A stretch of DNA of 64,000 nucleotides from Amaurobius ferox (Eukaryota > Arthropoda > Arachnida > Araneae > Amaurobiidae): assembly GCA_951213105.1 (NCBI GenBank), contig OX578139.1, forward strand, positions 67,844,634-67,908,633, written 5' to 3'. The translations under genes and the position numbers were made by a program. Below the pieces are notes generated by a model. It had not been told where the DNA came from. It searched no databases and worked only from the letters and a program-made list of their open reading frames with translations. Below, one piece after another: positions 13,391-22,965 of the stretch (position 1 is its first letter; each line of letters starts with the position of its first letter).

Positions 13391-15898
13391 TCTATATAAA
13401 TAAAATTGAAAATCTCTCTGTATGTCTGTCTGTTTGTTTGTCCCATCATCACGGGAGAACGGCTGAACCGAATTTGATGAAATTTTGTGGGTAGCCTGGA
13501 AATAGCTCCACTTAAAATTTAGTTTATGTTTTGAGTTTTTACGACCAGTGGTTCTCGAGATATTAGTGAAAAACGTAACTTTAGTTTGTCTCATCATCAC
13601 GAGAGAACGGTTGAACCGAATTTAATGAAATTTTGTAGGTTGCCTTGAAATAGCCCCCCATAAATTTTGTCTACGTTTCAAGTTTCTCAGACCAGGGGTT
13701 ATTGAGATGTTGATGATAAACGAAACATTTCCTTAGGAGTTCTACTCTCTAACTCCATGGTTTATGCAAGCGGAAAGGATGAAAATCGTTTGTTTAAAGC
13801 AACAAAGAGATTTAAAACTTCATTTCTGAGTTTGGTGTAGGATTTTTGCACTAATTAGTCACTATCTGAAAGCATGAATTGTTTGAAACATGAATTTAAA
13901 TGGAAAATCTATCAGCAAGTGTTTTTTTTTTCACAAGCTTTTACGCAACGATGAAAAGTATTAAGAAATCAAAATGGTTAATAAATTTTAACATTTTATG
14001 AGGATACATCATGTTTCTCGGCAGCGCAATTAAATTAAATGTGTTTGTTAATGTTTTTATTATTTGTTTTCGATTTGAATAATAAATAAATGGATAAATG
14101 GATATAAAAGTATATATCTTATGAATGGACGGTTTAATTTTTCTTTTAATTATATTAATTGCTGACTGCGTACATCATTTTCATTCATTTGGGCAAAAAG
14201 TTTTCAAGCTAATATTGTGTTTAGCTACTAAACTCATATATTGTGTTTAGCCAATAAATTCATCAAGCCGATTGTTGAAACAGAAAAAGAGTAGAGCGGG
14301 TATATATATATATCTTCTAATACAATTGTAGTGTTTTCATTCAGTATATAGAAACGGGATCAGTATATTTCATTCAGATCTGCAAATTTAGAGCTACGAA
14401 TTTGGTGGGATATCGCTAATTTCGCAACTTTTCTTAAACTTAGCCAATTTGACGGAAATGTCACCGAATTGATAAAGACGACGTATATCAATGAAATTTA
14501 TTTTGTTTTGTTAGAAGAGAGTACTGAAATGATGTTTGGTTAGCATTTATCTGTCAGACTAACCGTCCTATTTAGTAATACATTTAGCGAATTTTTAAAA
14601 TGTCATCAAATTGATAAAAATGTTTTCAAATCCATAAAAATATCTTGAAATGGATACAATTGAGGTAAATAAATGAAATTAATTGTTATTTGTTAAGGGA
14701 TAGTATTGGGATGATATTTCGTCAAGTTATCGCCAAGTGGAACTGTCAGTTCTACAGTCCCGCTTGGCGATAAATTTGGCGAGTTTTTAAAATGTCGCTA
14801 ATTTGACGGACATGTCGCCAAAGGTTCCATAGAAATAGAATTATTTAGACGATATTTTTTCCACCAATTTATTTGAAGCAAATGATATCATGTCGCTTAG
14901 CAACGGATTTAAATCCAATGTGTTTATGCGAGAGACGATTTTTATTAAATCTTTTTCGAACTGAATAATGAAGATATGTATATAAAATAAATTTCTTTGC
15001 CATTTCAGTTTGGACTGGATAATATCAATTACGCTTTTCAGGTTTAAACATTATTATTATTGATATTTTCCGGAATTATTGATTCAGAGATTATCGATAT
15101 TTTTAAGTTATTACGCCATTGTTTTATTGCGGCAAAAATTGATGACACTCGCATATTGTACGTTGTGCGAGTAATCTTCTAGGAATGCACGGGTATATCT
15201 TCTAACCTACGAGAATATAAGTAGCACAGGTATATTGGCATATATTTTTTGACATATATTGGCATAAATATTGGAATCAAGTACGGCCTTCTGATATGAA
15301 GATTAAGGGGATTAATGATATTTTCAATTTATTACGTCGTGTGTTGTATTTTGCCAAAGACATTTAAGACTCATATTTTAATGCGAGTTTTAATTTTCTA
15401 CTAATAATCGAACATATCTTCTCATCTACGACATTATAAGTAGTACGGGTATATTTTCGCATATAATTTTAGCACTTTCATTTTGACATATATTGGAATA
15501 AATGACTGTCTTCAGATTTAAAGATTACGGGTTTATTGATATTTTCAATTTATACATGTAATTTACTAATACAGGTTATATTTTCTAATATTCACGTATG
15601 TAATTAGTATGGGTCCCATACAATTTTAATTTGCATATATTTATTCAATTCCATATTTTTTTATATTTGCTTATATAAGGGGTCCAGGATGTTTTATTCT
15701 TCAGATCTGTCCATGAAGATAATTTTATATAGCGAGAACAGTGATTCTTTAACTTTTTTAGGAGCATTATATTAAATATTTTAACAGAATATTTTCATTA
15801 AAAATGTCATTTAGTATACTATAAGAATTTGCACATGATTGTGAATTTCAAGTTTCTTTATATTATATACTCCGTACGAAGAACGGGTATGCTGCTAA
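13391..15898 (+). mobile_element. non-autonomous Helitron, copy 3 of 3
   Basis: It starts TCTATATAAATAAAATTG directly after the CTAG of copy 2. It ends with hairpin CCGTACGAAGAACGG and GTATGCTGCTAA, so the terminal CTAG is mutated to CTAA. It is the longest of the three and contains all blocks seen in the others. No supported gene: the 81-codon minus frame at 13,355-13,600 spans the repeat start. Confidence 0.8.
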
Positions 15899-16680
15899 TA
15901 ATTCAATAATAGACAGTATAATTAATTGTGAGATAATTATTCTTTAAATTTTAGGCCGACTCAATGGTTGGACTGAATTTGCTTGTCACCATAGAGGCTT
16001 GCAAAATTACGGCAACTTTCAAGATTTATTGTTTATGATGTAGTTATCGGATGCTGAATGTCGAAGGATGCTGTTATAGTTAGAACCAATCTATCAGTTC
16101 TATGGTGGATGCATCAGAAGAGTAATAACAAGTTATTCTTACTTTTAATGAATAATAGTAATCAATTTAAGATGAATAATATAGGACATATTGAAATTTC
16201 ACTGTATACAATTGAAGTATGAAGAATGATTTGTTTCTATACTTTCCTTTTATTTTTAGTTCAAAATAAGAAATTTTTTTTTCAAGTTGTTTGTGTTTAT
16301 ATAAAAATTCGCCTTTTATTACATTTACCTTGGAACATTTTTCTTAGACAAAGGTTTCATAAATTACAGTATATGTTGCTGACGCTTGTTTCTGCCATGG
16401 ATATTTTTTATTAATTTTTGCAAACTGATGGTTACATGCACTCTGTAACATTAAAATCAATAATGTACTGAAGTACGTGATTTACTTCTATGAACTTTCA
16501 AACGCAATGAGTATCTAAAAATAAAGAAATGGTTACATTTTCTTTCCAAAAATGTTTTTATTACAGAGCAGTGACAACACAACGGTCACGTTAATACATG
16601 GAATATCTTAATCTGGTAGCTATGCTAGCTTATATGCGATGTGGCATGGACACCAAGATTAGTTTCTTGCATGTACTGTC
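15899..16680. other. AT-rich sequence, no gene seen
   Basis: No supported feature. Confidence 0.4.
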
Positions 16681-16911
16681 GATACTATAAGTGTTGTTGT
16701 TGAAACCCAGACCGTCCGACCTACCAGAAAGGTGTAAGGTAACTGTTTGGACGGTCGGGAAGTACCACCCAATTTAGACCGGAACCCAGTGGGGGAGGCA
16801 TCCACAGGGACCGTACCCTCCTTCCCCTACCACCAACCTCTCGGAAGTACCTTCGGACCCGCATGTTTAACGTGATCGTACTCCGCATGAACACGGGATA
16901 CTATAAGTGTT
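16681..16911 (-). mobile_element. 5'-truncated SINE with 15-bp target-site duplication
   Basis: GATACTATAAGTGTT is present at 16,681-16,695 and again at 16,897-16,911, flanking a ~201-bp insert. On the minus strand the insert lacks the tRNA head but keeps the body and the 3' hairpin (GACCGTCC with GGACGGTC), then ends in a CAACAAC tail. This is the expected result of LINE-type retrotransposition with 5' truncation. The perfect duplication suggests a fairly recent insertion. Confidence 0.9.
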
Positions 16912-18880
16912 CAATTTTTCATCCTTCTAAAGCAACGGGGGGAATATGTCGTGTAGAATGTGTGTTGACTCCCATTTTGACCAGTCCCTGGAAAGAAATA
17001 AAAAATCAGGCTCTGATTTCTGTACCATAGTCATGTCTGTGGAGATTAAATTCTCTGGAACTGTGGAGAGCTTCAGAAGGGCATAGAATGGCTTTTTGAT
17101 AAATCCCATTTTTTTCGTTCCGACTAGAAGAATTAGAAAATTTAAATAGGTTCTCTCATTGGATTCATGCTATAAGTGTGCAAGGATTCATAGAGATTCT
17201 TTTAGGTTATCGATATGCATCTGGATGGTCTCTCCAGACCAACCGGAAGCAACGTTAGACCTTTATTATATATATTGTTTACTAAATATCACAATTTACC
17301 TGCATGTCGTATTCCCAAGCGGGTCTGCCAAGTACAGTTAAGGTATGTTGCTTATACATACGTTATTAACTGACAAAATTTGCAGACTGATTCTAGTAAT
17401 TGACTGACATGAGTTATAATCTGACGTAGCGTCTCAGTTATGTCTGGTAATAACTTATGCTAAAAAGAAGAAAATGCAAACACTTTAAAATATTTATTCT
17501 AAGGATGGTTATCGTATTTTTGCATTTCTAAAAATATTTGTATGAAAGTTAAAATAAATGACTGCATTTGGGATTTTGAAGCGTGTCTATACAAACACTT
17601 TAAAATATTCATTCTAAGAATGGTTATCGTAGTTTTATATTTATAAAAATATTTGGACAAAAGTTAAAATAGATAATTTTATTTTCCTCTCTCCAAAAGG
17701 ATTAATATCCCTCGTGTCTGCCTAGATAGAATACAATTAATATTCATGACATCTGGTTAAGGTAACTACAAAATTACCATGTAAATTGAAACGTTTCCCA
17801 TAATAACAAAATGTTAGTCCTATGAAAGTAATATTTTCTCTATCATTTTGCCGGAACAGGATATTCATTCCATTTACATGCAATTAGAGTAAAAAAAACT
17901 ATGTCGTATATAAATCCATCAGTGATGTATACCATATCAACAAACTGCGTATACTAATTGCCGTTATATTCCATTAAATGACTGTAAGTTCACTATTTTT
18001 ATCGCAACAGTAAATGATTTAAAGTGTAATATAATTCTCTGTAGGTAAGGATTAGTTTAGTTTGCATTTATCACCATAACCGAACATGTTAGATTAATAG
18101 GAAAATCACGATGTTATTTGTTCCAAAATAGGAAATTTATCAGTTAAGAATAGGGTGCTTTATCATTTTATGTATAAGTTTGAATATATACTTTTAATTA
18201 CAGTTTTAAACCGGGCCAGTGTTTTCAGAATTATCATATGAATGCTGACATTAATGCTCACAGATTCAAATCGATCCATGGCGGTGATTTTTAGTGGTTT
18301 GCGTCGGGTAAATAGGGGGATGTCATCGGCTTCTCCGCCATTAAGCGGGATCGAGACCAGGGGAACGAGGTCAGCAGACTCATTTAAAGGACAGAGTCCG
18401 AAGTTAATTCCGCCAAGAATCTGGACTCCAGTCGCCTACAGGTTCCGGAAGTGATGCATTGGTTAGAACTAAAAAATATATATTTAGTCAGTAATCAGTG
18501 TAAAAATTATAATTCACAAATAGGAAAGTATATTACGCTGAGAAAATGAGAAATATACTTTTTAATTTTACCTTTATTTACAGTACTTTAAGTGCATTGT
18601 GTTTTTGATACATTTTTTGCTTTTTTCTTTCCTTTTTACAGTCTCATTATAAGGAAGTTCTCATTTATTTTGCCAATATATGAAGAAGATATGTTTAGCT
18701 ACGTTTTTATGTATCAGTATTGCATCCTTGGGGCACTTTAGATTAATGATGAACTTTTGATTAAAATGACTAAAAAATATATTTATAAACGGTGTAAAAA
18801 ATAATGGTTATGCTACTTGTTGGTAAAATTGAATTTTTCCCTGTAAGATAATATTTCGGTATCATCTATTTGAAACTCGG
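16912..18880. other. unannotated region with a short duplication and a GC-richer patch
   Basis: A ~117-bp duplication is seen around AACACTTTAAAATATT (about 17,480 and 17,597). A GC-richer patch lies at about 18,260-18,455 with a 70-codon open frame. It has no recognisable motif and could be a repeat. The 60-codon minus frame at 16,927-17,109 is less AT-driven than its surroundings but was not recognised. Confidence 0.35.
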
Positions 18881-20130
18881 AGTATTATATAGAGCTCCTA
18901 AGAAAGTCCTTCCGCATACCAATAGCTTTTTAATAACAAGGCCATGTGTGGACGTGTTATGTCTATCTATATTAAAGTGTCATTCTCGATCAAATAAAAG
19001 AGACCGCGCATCTAGCGTAGAATTTGAAAGTTAGGAAAGGAAAGGCAAAACGAGATATAAAATTAAACTTTATTTACAAAGTTGTGGAAGATATCTAATT
19101 AGTGGGAACCGGCATAAGAAACGCAAGAAATGGGCACATAGAATGCAATAAATACCAGTCAAAAAGTTGCATCCGGAGGACCTGGAACGTATGCGGTAAT
19201 ACTTTTTCTCTAATTCAAATGTGCATCGTCGCTGACGCAGGACATTATTCACAGATTGTACATTAGACTCCTGTACATGCAAGCGCTGTTTATTTCAGCA
19301 GTACTAAATAGGATAGTTGTTCGCCAAAAACCATAATGGGTGACATGCTTTCTGTAACAGTTGTGTTGCCGATTTCTACTCAATAGACAATGATTTAAAA
19401 TTTTGTAGTTTGATTTTTTTTCGTGCACTTCGATTTAATGTAAATTCGCCATCCTAACTTTGCAGGCTCCACTTCGCTAATAAAATCGTGCAATTTACGG
19501 CGCCAATAAAATCTCGTAAGTGTCACTTGGCCAGCGCGAAGATCCGTGGTTCGATTGTTGGTTGGGGCAGCAAGGTTGTTTACTATGGCGTCCTAATAAA
19601 TCAACCCTGTAGGTTGGTGAAAAGGGATCAGTGGTATGGAACTGATCTTTGTACGACTAGCATGGATTCAGCGGACTCTGCTACATTGAGGGTCAATTTC
19701 AAGTCGCGAGGTCAAAAACCACGCAGGAAACTTTCGTGGAGGACAGAAATAACAGTAGGATGCTAACTTGAGGTAAAAGTAGCAGGACGTGGTCTGACAG
19801 ATTGTCAGTTGCACGTCAATCTGACATTATAGGGCGGAGTCCATTTCAAAGACTAGAACTTGCAATTCCGGTGCAGTAGCTCAACAGTAGAGCATCGGCT
19901 GACCAGTGCGAAGATCTCCTGCTGGGGCACAGGATTCCTTACAACTTTTTAAATTTTCCATAAGGGGTGGTACAACCTTTTTTATAAGATCGGGCATGTT
20001 CACTTTACGATAAATAGACCTAACGTGTGCACGCTTTGACTTTTCCTTACAACGTTATTGGAGGAGCTTGAACTCTATATAATTGAGATATGTTTTAAAA
20101 GATTGAGAAAGCTTGAGTAAATAAAATGTT
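18881..20130 (+). repeat. interspersed repeat (TCCTT-ATAGACCTAACGTG family) with SINE-like pieces
   Basis: Blocks in the order GAAAGTCCTT, CGATCAAATAAAAG, TTACAAAG, GCAATAAATA, TGTAACA, TAAATTTTCCA and AATAGACCTAACGTG recur at about 31,905-32,665. A fragment is at 8,855-8,960. tRNA-like motifs are embedded: GTGGTTCGATTGTTGG (about 19,546) and GTAGCTCAACAGTAGAGC (about 19,876). So at least one SINE-type piece sits in this copy. No reverse transcriptase frame was seen. The 92-codon frame at 19,488-19,766 is attributed to the SINE-like piece. Confidence 0.5.
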
Positions 20131-20560
20131 GCAATTATCCAACTCTTTTTCTGCAATAAATTTCTCACACTGGAACTAATTGTCACAGAGACGAGGCCCG
20201 ATATGTACAATTTCGATGACGCAATTATCAAAATATTACAAACTTGGCAACTTTAGGAAGGTTCGAGAATGTTGACCGGAAGGTGATAATTTTGCCAAAT
20301 ATTTTGGTTTATGTTATTTTGGCTTTGGATTTTGGTTTTTCGATAACAGTGTCTTGCAAGCAAGAACTGCCTTACAAGCAAGATGATTCTTGCTTGGCGT
20401 TTCTTAAGCAAAAATACTGTTTTGACCTGACGAAGAGGAGTCAAAACTCTCTCGGAACAATTGTTGTCATGTAATTAGCACATGTCTGCTTTCTTAAAGG
20501 AAGTACTAAACATGTTGTTCTCACAACCAGCATTTCTATATTTGCATGAGTTCAGTGCAC

Positions 20561-20562
<2 letters not shown>

Positions 20563-20601
<39 letters not shown>

Positions 20602-20624
20602 TATAATATATATATCCTATATAT
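20563..20624. repeat. AT microsatellite
   Basis: An (AT)n run with a few interruptions, directly seen. It lies about 140 bp outside the left edge of the Polinton-like block. Confidence 0.9.
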
Positions 20625-20763
20625 TTATTTAATAGTTTCCATAGTTAAAAGATTTGTACTATTTAACTCTTATACATTTGTGCAGCGCACTTAGTACACT
20701 ATTTAGAGGTGACACTCTAGTGCTTCACATAAAGCCATATTTGTATCAAAACGACACCTAATA

Positions 20764-20835
20764 GTAGTGTATGGGGGTGACTTTGGGACAAAATGACTAT
20801 GCCATTTGGTGTCCAGAGTCACCCCCATACACTAC
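20764..20835. repeat. 72-bp palindrome, candidate terminus of the Polinton-like element
   Basis: GTAGTGTATGGGGGTGACT at 20,764-20,782 is perfectly complementary to 20,817-20,835 (19 bp). A few further matched bases continue inward, leaving a loop of about 34 nt. It sits at the outer edge of the non-coding tail of the gene block, where an inverted terminal repeat would be expected. No second copy was found beyond the truncated right end, so terminal-repeat status is inference. Confidence 0.6.
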
Positions 20836-20880
20836 ACTTTCCTCCATTTTTTTTAAAAATCAGGACAACCTCTTAAGACC

Positions 20881-20925
20881 AAAAATGCATAAAATCATTC
20901 AAAAATGCATAAAATCATTCAAAAA
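20881..20925. repeat. 20-bp direct repeat, two copies and a partial third
   Basis: AAAAATGCATAAAATCATTC is at 20,881-20,900 and 20,901-20,920, followed by the first few bases of a third copy. It lies in the non-coding tail of the Polinton-like block. Confidence 0.9.
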
Positions 20926-21160
20926 TGTGTATTTAAAAAAATCAAAAATCAAGAGAGTTTTAGGACTCTAAAATTTAATACATTTTAACTTTTATTTAAG
21001 TCATATAAAACATTATTGAGACCATATCTATCAAAATCTTTGAATATATGAAAGAAAATAATATCAAATGTATTAGAGATGATATTAAGATAAATGCATG
21101 AAAAAAGAGGACCTCCAAATGAATGGAAGCCCTCTAATATATTAAAAATGCTCTGTTTTT

Positions 21161-21190
21161 AAAGGGTGGGGTTGAGACCCCCCCCCCTTT
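21161..21190 (-). terminator. GC hairpin in the non-coding tail
   Basis: AAAGGGTGGGG, a six-base loop, then a run of ten C and TTTTTT form a stable stem with one mismatch. It may be a 3'-end or replication structure. The function is inference. Confidence 0.4.
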
Positions 21191-21254
21191 TTTATAAAAT
21201 TAAAAAGAATTATTAAAATATGTCAAAATTAAAAAAAAGGCAAGTTTAGATAAC

Positions 21255-21275
21255 ACGATCCCAAAATAGGATCGT
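21255..21275. other. 7-bp perfect hairpin
   Basis: ACGATCC pairs with GGATCGT across a seven-base loop. One of a series of short hairpins between the palindrome at 20,764 and the last gene. Confidence 0.5.
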
Positions 21276-21402
21276 CTCAGATATATTTTTTAAAGACTAT
21301 GATAAATATAAAGAAGAATATAAAATCTAAAGATTATCAATTAAATTTAGGAAAGATAAAAAGAAATGACAAATAATATACTATATATAATAATAAATTT
21401 TC

Positions 21403-21427
21403 AGGTGGGGAAACATTACCCCCACCT
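21403..21427 (-). terminator. hairpin downstream of the last gene of the block
   Basis: AGGTGGGG pairs with CCCCACCT over a nine-base loop, about 32 bp past the stop of the OB-fold-like gene. On the minus strand it is followed by an AT-rich run. A transcript-end role is plausible but not shown. Confidence 0.45.
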
Positions 21428-21458
21428 AAATATGATACAATTAATCTTTAAAAAATGA

Positions 21459-21721
21459 TTAAGCTTTCTCTAATTCATACTCGTATTTATCATCTATCAT
21501 ACCCGTATACTTAAGTATATATCTACCTTTATTTATTGATTCATCAGAAAGTTTTCCATGCTTATTCGCAAGGTAAAACTCTTTTTCTTCATCATATAAC
21601 TTTACGATTACTGAATCTCCATATTTAGTATTAATTTTTCTCAATGATCATATTTCCCAGGATATAAATCTTTTAATGTAAACGTTTTGGGATAACCTCT
21701 AAGTCTATTGAATTCTTCCAT
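21459..21721 (-). pseudogene. small OB-fold-like protein, frameshifted
   Basis: The start ATG at 21,721 lies in the motif ACTAATAAATGG, the same context as two neighbouring genes. The first ~26 codons are open to a stop near codon 27. The rest continues in another frame from about 21,644 to the stop at 21,459. The C-terminal piece includes RKINTKYGDSVIVKLYD and a following KLSDE and GRYILKYTG. This 'TKYG..V.V.L' pattern recalls small OB-fold, possibly single-strand-binding, proteins encoded by arthropod Polinton-like elements. That is pattern recall and not an alignment. The 3' part has no ATG of its own (a TTG lies at its edge), which supports one broken gene over two genes. It is the last gene of the block. 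Confidence 0.55.
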
Positions 21722-21752
21722 TTATTAGTAAACATTTTTATAAATATAAATT
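21719..21752 (-). promoter_or_regulatory. shared upstream motif, copy 1 (TATA plus ACTAATAAATGG)
   Basis: Read on the minus strand: TTTATATTTATAAAAATG, then TTTACTAATAAATGG, ending at the start codon of the OB-fold-like gene. It is nearly identical to 22,009-22,042. A TATA-like box 15-20 bases from a TAAATG start suggests a viral-style promoter. That is inference. Confidence 0.6.
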
Positions 21753-21765
21753 CACCCTGAAGAAT

Positions 21766-22011
21766 CTAATCATAATAGAATAAGTTCTTTGAAATAACAT
21801 ATAAAACTCCTAATCCATTCAATTTAATATCTTCATTTTCTTCCTTTTCAATTAATACAGTCATCCTTTGTAAACTTTCTGATAATAGTTTTTTAGTATG
21901 ATCATATTTTATATACAAATCATACAATTCTTTACAAAGATAAGTCAAATAGTAAATTTCTTCAGAATTTGTAAAATTTAAAGCTCGAATATCACCTAAA
22001 CACTCATCCAT
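21766..22011 (-). CDS. unknown 81-aa acidic helical protein
   Basis: An intact frame from ATG at 22,011 (context ACTAATAAATGGATG) to the stop at 21,766. I do not recognise it. The sequence is rich in Glu, Leu, Lys and Tyr and looks helical throughout, with heptad-like stretches such as LCKELYDLYIKYDHTKKLL. There is no signal peptide, no transmembrane segment and no Cys/His cluster. The shared upstream motif and the tight spacing to the genes on both sides argue that it is a real gene of the Polinton-like block. It is one of the few members without an obvious lesion, though short genes survive by chance more often. Confidence 0.6.
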   Translation of the reverse strand: MDECLGDIRALNFTNSEEIYYLTYLCKELYDLYIKYDHTKKLLSESLQRMTVLIEKEENEDIKLNGLGVLYVISKNLFYYD

Positions 22012-22042
22012 TTATTAGTAAACATTTTTTATAAATATAAAT
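22009..22042 (-). promoter_or_regulatory. shared upstream motif, copy 2
   Basis: On the minus strand it reads TTTATATTTATAAAAAATG, then TTTACTAATAAATGG, differing from copy 1 by one extra A. It ends at the start codon of the 81-aa gene. It also contains the stop codon of the degraded gene upstream. Confidence 0.6.
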
Positions 22043-22190
22043 CCATCCATTCTTCATAATCTGTAAAACCTCTATCTTACATCTCTTTTTTAAGTTTTTC
22101 TCTGTATTCTTTATCAAACTTTGACTCTCTAAATATTTTTTCAGCTATACTATTTTTTGTTCAATATCAGAAATAGTAATAGAAACATTA
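22029..22190 (-). pseudogene. small degraded gene
   Basis: Protein-like sequence is split between two frames. A short stretch with ITISDIEQK runs from about 22,190. A second stretch with AEKIFRESKFDKEYREKLKK, then a TAA-type stop, then DRGFTDYEEWMDLYL runs to the stop at 22,029. So there is at least one frameshift and one nonsense codon in about 160 bp. The product is unknown, charged and probably helical. It lies between the LSxxFI-repeat gene and the 81-aa gene. Confidence 0.45.
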
Positions 22191-22220
22191 ATTATTAATA
22201 AAATACATTTTTATAAAATA
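22186..22220 (-). promoter_or_regulatory. shared upstream motif, degenerate copy
   Basis: On the minus strand: TATTTTATAAAAATGTATTT, then a TTAATAATTAATG start region. It keeps the TATA-like core and spacing but has a weaker start block. It begins directly after the stop of the LSxxFI-repeat gene. Confidence 0.4.
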
Positions 22221-22221
22221 T

Positions 22222-22854
22222 TTATTTTTCATCTTTTCTCAAAAGACATTCGTTCAAGATTTTTTTAACTTCACAAATCTCTTCAATAATTTTTTCTCTA
22301 TAAGATTCTTCTTCATAATGACCAAACTTTTTATTTAATTCACTCATCTGCATAGCTTGTATTTTTTTCCAATAAACATTAAAAAAGTGATCAGGTAATA
22401 GATCATATTTGTATTTAATCAAATAACAAAAATCTAATTTATCCATAAATTCTTCTATAAAATTTTCACAAAATGTTTGATATCTAGCTATATACAGTCA
22501 ATTTAAATCATCTTTTAATTCTCTCATGGTATGTTCTGTAAGATTTTGAAACATTGATACTTTATATAAATCTAAATAATCATAAAATTTTATGATAAAT
22601 TCGTTACTTAAAGTTTGATAATGAGAAATGTTTTCCCAAACTACTTTATCTTTACATTTTTCTATAAAATCTTCTGATAATTTTTGATATCTAGAAATCA
22701 TAGGCCAATCATCAGGTTGAGCAAATTCTTCAATAAAAGAATCAGACAGTGATGAATACTGAAATATTAAATCCATAATTACATGATCTTTAAGATTTCT
22801 AATTACATCTTCAGATAAATTATTTCTGGAAAATGCATTCCAATCGATATCCAT
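22222..22854 (-). pseudogene. LSxxFI-repeat protein with one in-frame stop
   Basis: The frame from ATG at 22,854 (context ACTAATAAATGG) runs to TGA at 22,498-22,500, then continues in the same frame to 22,222: about 210 codons in all. The protein is built of ~25-residue units with the pattern W..IS.YQ.LS..FI...KD. Clear examples are WPMISRYQKLSEDFIEK and WENISHYQTLSNEFIIK. The units continue after the TGA (ARYQTFCENFIEEF), so the stop is a lesion inside one gene. The C-terminal 40 residues are charged and end LRKDEK. Similar repeats are known to me from large DNA viruses of invertebrates and protists, where their role is unclear. I would not assign a function. No membrane segment. Confidence 0.7.
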
Positions 22855-22880
22855 TTATTAGTGAACATATTTTAGAAAGG
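22852..22880 (-). promoter_or_regulatory. shared upstream motif, copy 3
   Basis: On the minus strand it reads TTTCTAAAATATGTTCACTAA, then TAAATGG, at the start of the LSxxFI-repeat gene. The ACTAATAAATGG core is exact; the TATA-like part is weaker than in copies 1 and 2. Confidence 0.5.
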
Positions 22881-22965
22881 GATTTTTTCAATATGCATAT
22901 AAGATTTTAAAGTGTTTGAATTACCCTCAGGTTATATCAATAATGTAATAATATCGTCACGTTTT

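Noticed and set aside
19860..19935. tRNA gene at GTAGCTCAACAGTAGAGC
   Set aside because: Only the promoter-like part is tRNA-like; it sits inside a repeat and lacks a cloverleaf by eye.
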